A DNA stretch of 64,000 nucleotides from assembly GCF_024763615.1 (NCBI RefSeq), contig NC_077223.1, forward strand, positions 96,968,627 to 97,032,626. Reading direction: 5' to 3'. How positions within the stretch are numbered: the stretch's first letter is position 1; each line of letters begins with the position of its first letter. The position numbers and the translations under genes were made by a program. This DNA is from Phlebotomus papatasi. Taxonomy: Eukaryota; Arthropoda; Insecta; Diptera; Psychodidae. Positions 60,249 to 64,000 of this stretch are shown in pieces. A model generated the notes under the pieces. The model was not told the DNA's origin. It did no database searches and saw only the letters and a list, made by a program, of their open reading frames with translations.

Positions 60249-60609
60249 GTGGCAGCCAAAATCTCGAAAGCCAAAATCCCGAAAGCCAAAATCCCGAACG
60301 CCAAAATCCCGAAAAGGCCAAAATCCCGAAAGCCAAAATCCCGAAAGCCAAAATCCCGAATGTTCAAAATCCTGATAGGAATGAAATTATATGGAGGAAA
60401 ATGTTTAGAATAATTTTCCAAGACACAGAAGATTTCCCTTTGCCTCCAGCAAGCGCGGGTACAATCGTGGGAGTAGCTATAACACTTTTAAGAAGTCGGG
60501 ATTTTGGCTTTCGGGATTTTGGCCCTTTCGGGATTATGGCTTTCGGGATTTTGGCGTTCGGGATTTTGGCGTTCGGGATTTTGGCCTTCGGGATTTTGAC
60601 CGGGACCCG
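60249..60609. mobile_element. CCCGAAAG foldback element, copy 6 (longest)
   Basis: The left array has six to seven units (CCAAAATCCCGAAAG/CG) after GGTGGCAGCC. A core of about 130 bp follows, then a right array of about seven inverted units ending GACCGGGACCC. It is the best-preserved member of the family and the best source of a consensus. Confidence 0.75.
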
Positions 60610-63230
60610 TATTTTTAGTACATGGCTGTTCTCATGATTGCAGTATCGATTTTTCATTGTATTGGTTCCTGTCACAATTGTTTTCCCTAGTCTTCACCCT
60701 TTTCTAAAACCATGAAAACCTTACACTATAATCGTGATTTCCTTTCTCCGAAAGCTGATCTGAGCCGCATAATTAAATTTATTAATCTGTTAAAAGAAAA
60801 CTTTAAGAAAGTTCGAGTTCCGAAATAAATAAATAAATTGAGCAACACGAGGCATATACTCATCGCAAGACTTAGTTTAATTTTTTGAATCGATTTGGAA
60901 GTTCAAACTTTGATAATTCAGTAATTTAGTAATTTTCCAATTCCAGAGTATTTTTCAAGATTATTTAATAGACTTGTTATTTATAAAGTTTTAAGGATGT
61001 TATCCGAACTGTAAATTGATTTGTCTCACTTCCGGGATTTTAAATTCTGCTCTAAATTTGTATCCTTATGTGCTCACAGAAAATCCATCTACCTTTAAAA
61101 ATATTTATTACGTATTTTTGAATTTATTTTATTGCTCGAACTCAAAGAAATGGCAGTTAATCGACTTATTTGATAAATATTTAATTCAGGTGATTTTAAA
61201 ATGGTGATAATGAATACTGAGCTGGCAGCAAAAAGGCCTTTATATTGTTAATCATTGATTTTTTTGGATTTGCAGAACTCTTTTTTTATTGGTTTTGTTT
61301 TCATATTTTTACAGATAATTTTCAATCTTCTTGAATATCAATATAAACAATTTAGAAGATTCTTTTTTCATCCCTTCACGCAGAAAGTCTGCTATCGCTC
61401 GAATGTCATGATGTTTTTATCTTAAATATCTATCCCCTACCTCTGAAAAATGAACTTTTGAAGCAACTTTGTCTGTGCGGTCCGTCCATATGATATATAT
61501 TGAGACATCGAGTGGTAAAAGATAGCAAAATAGAGTCTTAATAAAATAGTTCTCATACTCAAATCAACTTTGACCGCTTCGTTTTTGTCATTGAAAGTGT
61601 AACGTGGGCGAACAAGACTGAAAAACCATTTTTTCTTTTATTTTTCAACACCACAAATTTTCATTTTAATTAAGGTTTTAATTATAATTTACAAAAGTAC
61701 AACATTTCGTTAATGTTCATAAAATATTCGTCAGATAAACAAAAATTTACAAACAAATGACAAAATTTTACAAACATTTTTTGTGTGTTTACGAACATTT
61801 ACGAACAAAGAGATGTCAAGGAAAAATATTGCTTTTTTTAGTCTGCATGAGCCACGTTACTCTTTAATAGAATCATGAATAAAAATCATGAATATAATAA
61901 TATTAATTTTTATCATTATAATTATTATCAGTATTATCCAGGTGGATATTTTTCCTACTTTTAATGAACTTAAACTACTTCTACTAATGATTCTTAAAGT
62001 TACATATTATATAACCATTAAAACCAATCAATTGAGATTGCTATTATGTAAAAAATTTTTAAATCCCAATCCAAACTTTACTACTGTTATAGTTTAATGC
62101 TTTTCTTGGAATTGGGAAATCCATACTTCATACATTTTAACTCATAAACTACATAATATTCCAAACACTACAACATTTTCCAAAAGTCATTTATAATAAT
62201 TTCTCACAAGTTGTACAAGTTTAATGATGCTGAAGAGAAATGTTCCATATATGAGTGAATTCAGCATTGATTCCCAATAAAACTGGATGAAATAATGGAG
62301 TGAACTAAAAGTAACATATTTCTAATTGGATATTTGACTCCCCTGAGAATGCCATCCAAAGTCATATTGTTCATACCGGGACTCTGTGCTCTTTTGCACT
62401 AAATTGAGCTCAACATTGCATATTGTCGTAATTACAATTAATGCGATTTGTTGCTGCAAACTCTCACACTCGGGTTGTCTCTGCTGGGACTCCTGAAGCT
62501 CCCCTTTGACATACCGCAAGAGGAGGAGGGTGGTGTACAATAGGGCGGAAATATAATCTCCTCTTCTCTCATGGGAAATTATGGATCCATCTCTCAGAGT
62601 GTCCTTTGTTGTGTACTAAAATGCATCATTACTAGAATTTTGTACAAAACTATACATTCCAGAGGCTCACACATTAAAACTCCGTATTTACTAACTTTAA
62701 TAATTACATTTCTGAAATTTACGGGGTAACTTTAGTCAGATATTAGAGACCGTCGTGTCCATAAAACGTTTCAGAAACGATCGAAACGATAGTTTATTGA
62801 AGTTCATAATTAATTCAAGAAGAAGTCTGTTCAGTAAACACTTTGTCTATTTCTTTGTTTTCGGAGTTTAGGCATCTCGCTATCTCGAATCTTTTAGTCT
62901 GATTAACAAAATAAGTACATGTAAAAAATACGAAGAATTGAAAACTATAATTCCTCTCTCTTAAGATTTAGTAGACAATTAAAATCATTATTAATTCGCT
63001 GTACTTCATAATTAAGTACAGCATCATTGTGATTAATTCTGATAATTCTAGCAATTAGTCAACAATTCAGGTCACTCGCTTGAAAAATATATTTAATTGA
63101 GTTTAATTCATCAATCATGGAATTTGTTATAAATTGAACTATTTTTTTTGGAAAATTCTATTTGTAAAATAATACCATATTTCATTAAATTTTCGTGGAT
63201 TCATTGTAATAACTGTTTTGCAATCAATTA
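60610..63230. other. AT-rich DNA, no gene
   Basis: Over 2.6 kb without a recognised element. A GC-richer patch at 62330-62610 has a 72-codon minus-strand frame rich in Gln and Glu, with no known match. Confidence 0.4.
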
Positions 63231-63911
63231 CACTGTGCAACAGTTATTTTGTCCCTAGGTTCTTATACAATTTTTTCTACTGCTATGGTCAAATGATTTA
63301 CGAAAATACTTATCATTTTGATTTCATTTTGTTTTTGCGCCTGGAATCTAGGCAAAACCGTTTTTGCCTAGATTTCATTTGCCCGTTTTTTATATCTCCG
63401 ATTTTGCTGAACCGATTTATTTCTTAATATGGAAAAATTTGTTCTTCCTTAGATGCCCGATAATCCTTTGGACAGATGGAGTTCATGAAACTGACGCCAG
63501 ATGCGCTGTAGTCTCATATAGTCAGAAAACATAGAAAAATCGAACTTTTTAGCAATTTTAATCAAAAATATCTCGAAAAATAAAATGAAATGAAAATCAT
63601 AAGTAGGGGGAGGTGGGGCTACATTGAGCTGTGGGGCTACATTGTTATACGATTTTTTCGCATATTTCTAAATAAAACTGGGTTTTAACATGATGTAATT
63701 TGGATAGACAAAATAATTGTGCTTCTAAATAAAATAATTACAAGGACCAGTTTCATTTAGAAATATGCGAAAAAGTCGTATAACAATCTAGCCCCACAGC
63801 TCAATGTAGCCCCACCTCCCCCTAATTTTCGTAAATCATTTGACTCTAGCAATAGAAAAAATAGCAAGAGAACCCAGGGACAAAAAAAAAGTTTAAAATT
63901 GTTGCACAGTG
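63231..63911. mobile_element. TA-flanked TIR element, CACTGTGCAACA ends
   Basis: 681 bp with TA on both sides; ends CACTGTGCAACAGTTATTTT and GTTGCACAGTG, then inverted TTTGTCCCTAGGTTCT and ATGATTTACGAAAA blocks. Part of the interior (TATCTCCGATTTTGCTGAACC) resembles the internal cassette of the 1.8-kb element at 25561. It is interrupted by the MITE at 63606. Confidence 0.7.
63606..63822. mobile_element. Near-perfect 217-bp palindromic MITE
   Basis: Ends GGGGGAGGTGGGGCTACATT and its exact complement, TA on both sides. The arms pair over almost their whole length (also CATATTTCTAAAT inside), indicating a recent insertion. Nested in the element at 63231. Confidence 0.85.
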
Positions 63912-64000
63912 TATGAAATAAACCTGTTTTAAAATAGAATGATTTTGAATTAATACACTTTAAAATTTAATTTTAATATTTAAATTCAAATATTATTGAT

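Noticed and set aside
60249..60609. Short regularly spaced repeats, considered as a CRISPR array
   Set aside because: The units are contiguous, have no spacers, are inverted at the two ends, and the DNA is eukaryotic.
60401..60637. Possible small hydrophobic protein
   Set aside because: It lies entirely within the foldback array and is made of its repeat units.

Overview
The window looks like AT-rich euchromatic or peri-heterochromatic DNA of a dipteran insect. The one convincing gene has small GT-AG introns, a TATA box and a secreted serine protease. It sits in a sea of short terminal-inverted-repeat (TIR) elements, foldback elements and decayed retrotransposons. A phlebotomine sand fly or another lower dipteran is plausible, but the sequence alone does not settle the species. 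There is no bacterial-style gene organisation; most open frames are chance frames in AT-rich or repetitive DNA.

The only host gene I can fully support lies at 42169-47009 on the plus strand. It has five coding exons and encodes a 259-residue chymotrypsin-fold (S1) serine protease with signal peptide, His/Asp/Ser triad, Gly at the base of the S1 pocket and an unusual Tyr before the mature N-terminus. A TATA box lies 65 bp before the start codon. Intron 1 is a 63-bp in-frame mini-intron. Intron 4 (2.3 kb) carries a decayed mariner-type transposon.

Layout. 0-2 kb: a hAT-like MITE, the first copy of a foldback family built of CCCGAAAG repeats, and a piggyBac-like MITE nested in another MITE. 2.1-7.4 kb: a 5.25-kb foldback element with about 1-kb near-identical inverted arms, one interrupted by a retroelement fragment. 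7.4-18.5 kb: mostly single-copy-looking DNA with several TIR elements, including one with a hammerhead-like motif, and an inverted dimer of the piggyBac-like MITE at 14.6-16.1 kb. 18.6-21.7 kb: a second large inverted repeat whose loop holds two piggyBac-like copies and a minisatellite. 22-31 kb: MITEs, a 1.8-kb TIR element with a CCGG-rich satellite, and a GC-rich patch of unknown origin. 31-42 kb: single-copy-looking DNA broken by TA-flanked MITEs, two copies of a tRNA-derived SINE and three tandem palindromes. 42-47 kb: the protease gene. 48-53 kb: a pogo-like MITE, three hAT-type palindromic MITEs with target duplications, and 3' ends of RTE-like and Jockey-like retrotransposons lying in opposite orientation. 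53-64 kb: more nested MITEs and three long stretches with no recognised element.

The elements do not form a pathway. What they record is repeated nested transposition by several DNA-transposon superfamilies, told apart by target duplication: TA for mariner/pogo-type, TTAA for piggyBac-type, 8 bp for hAT-type. No autonomous, intact transposase or reverse transcriptase is present.
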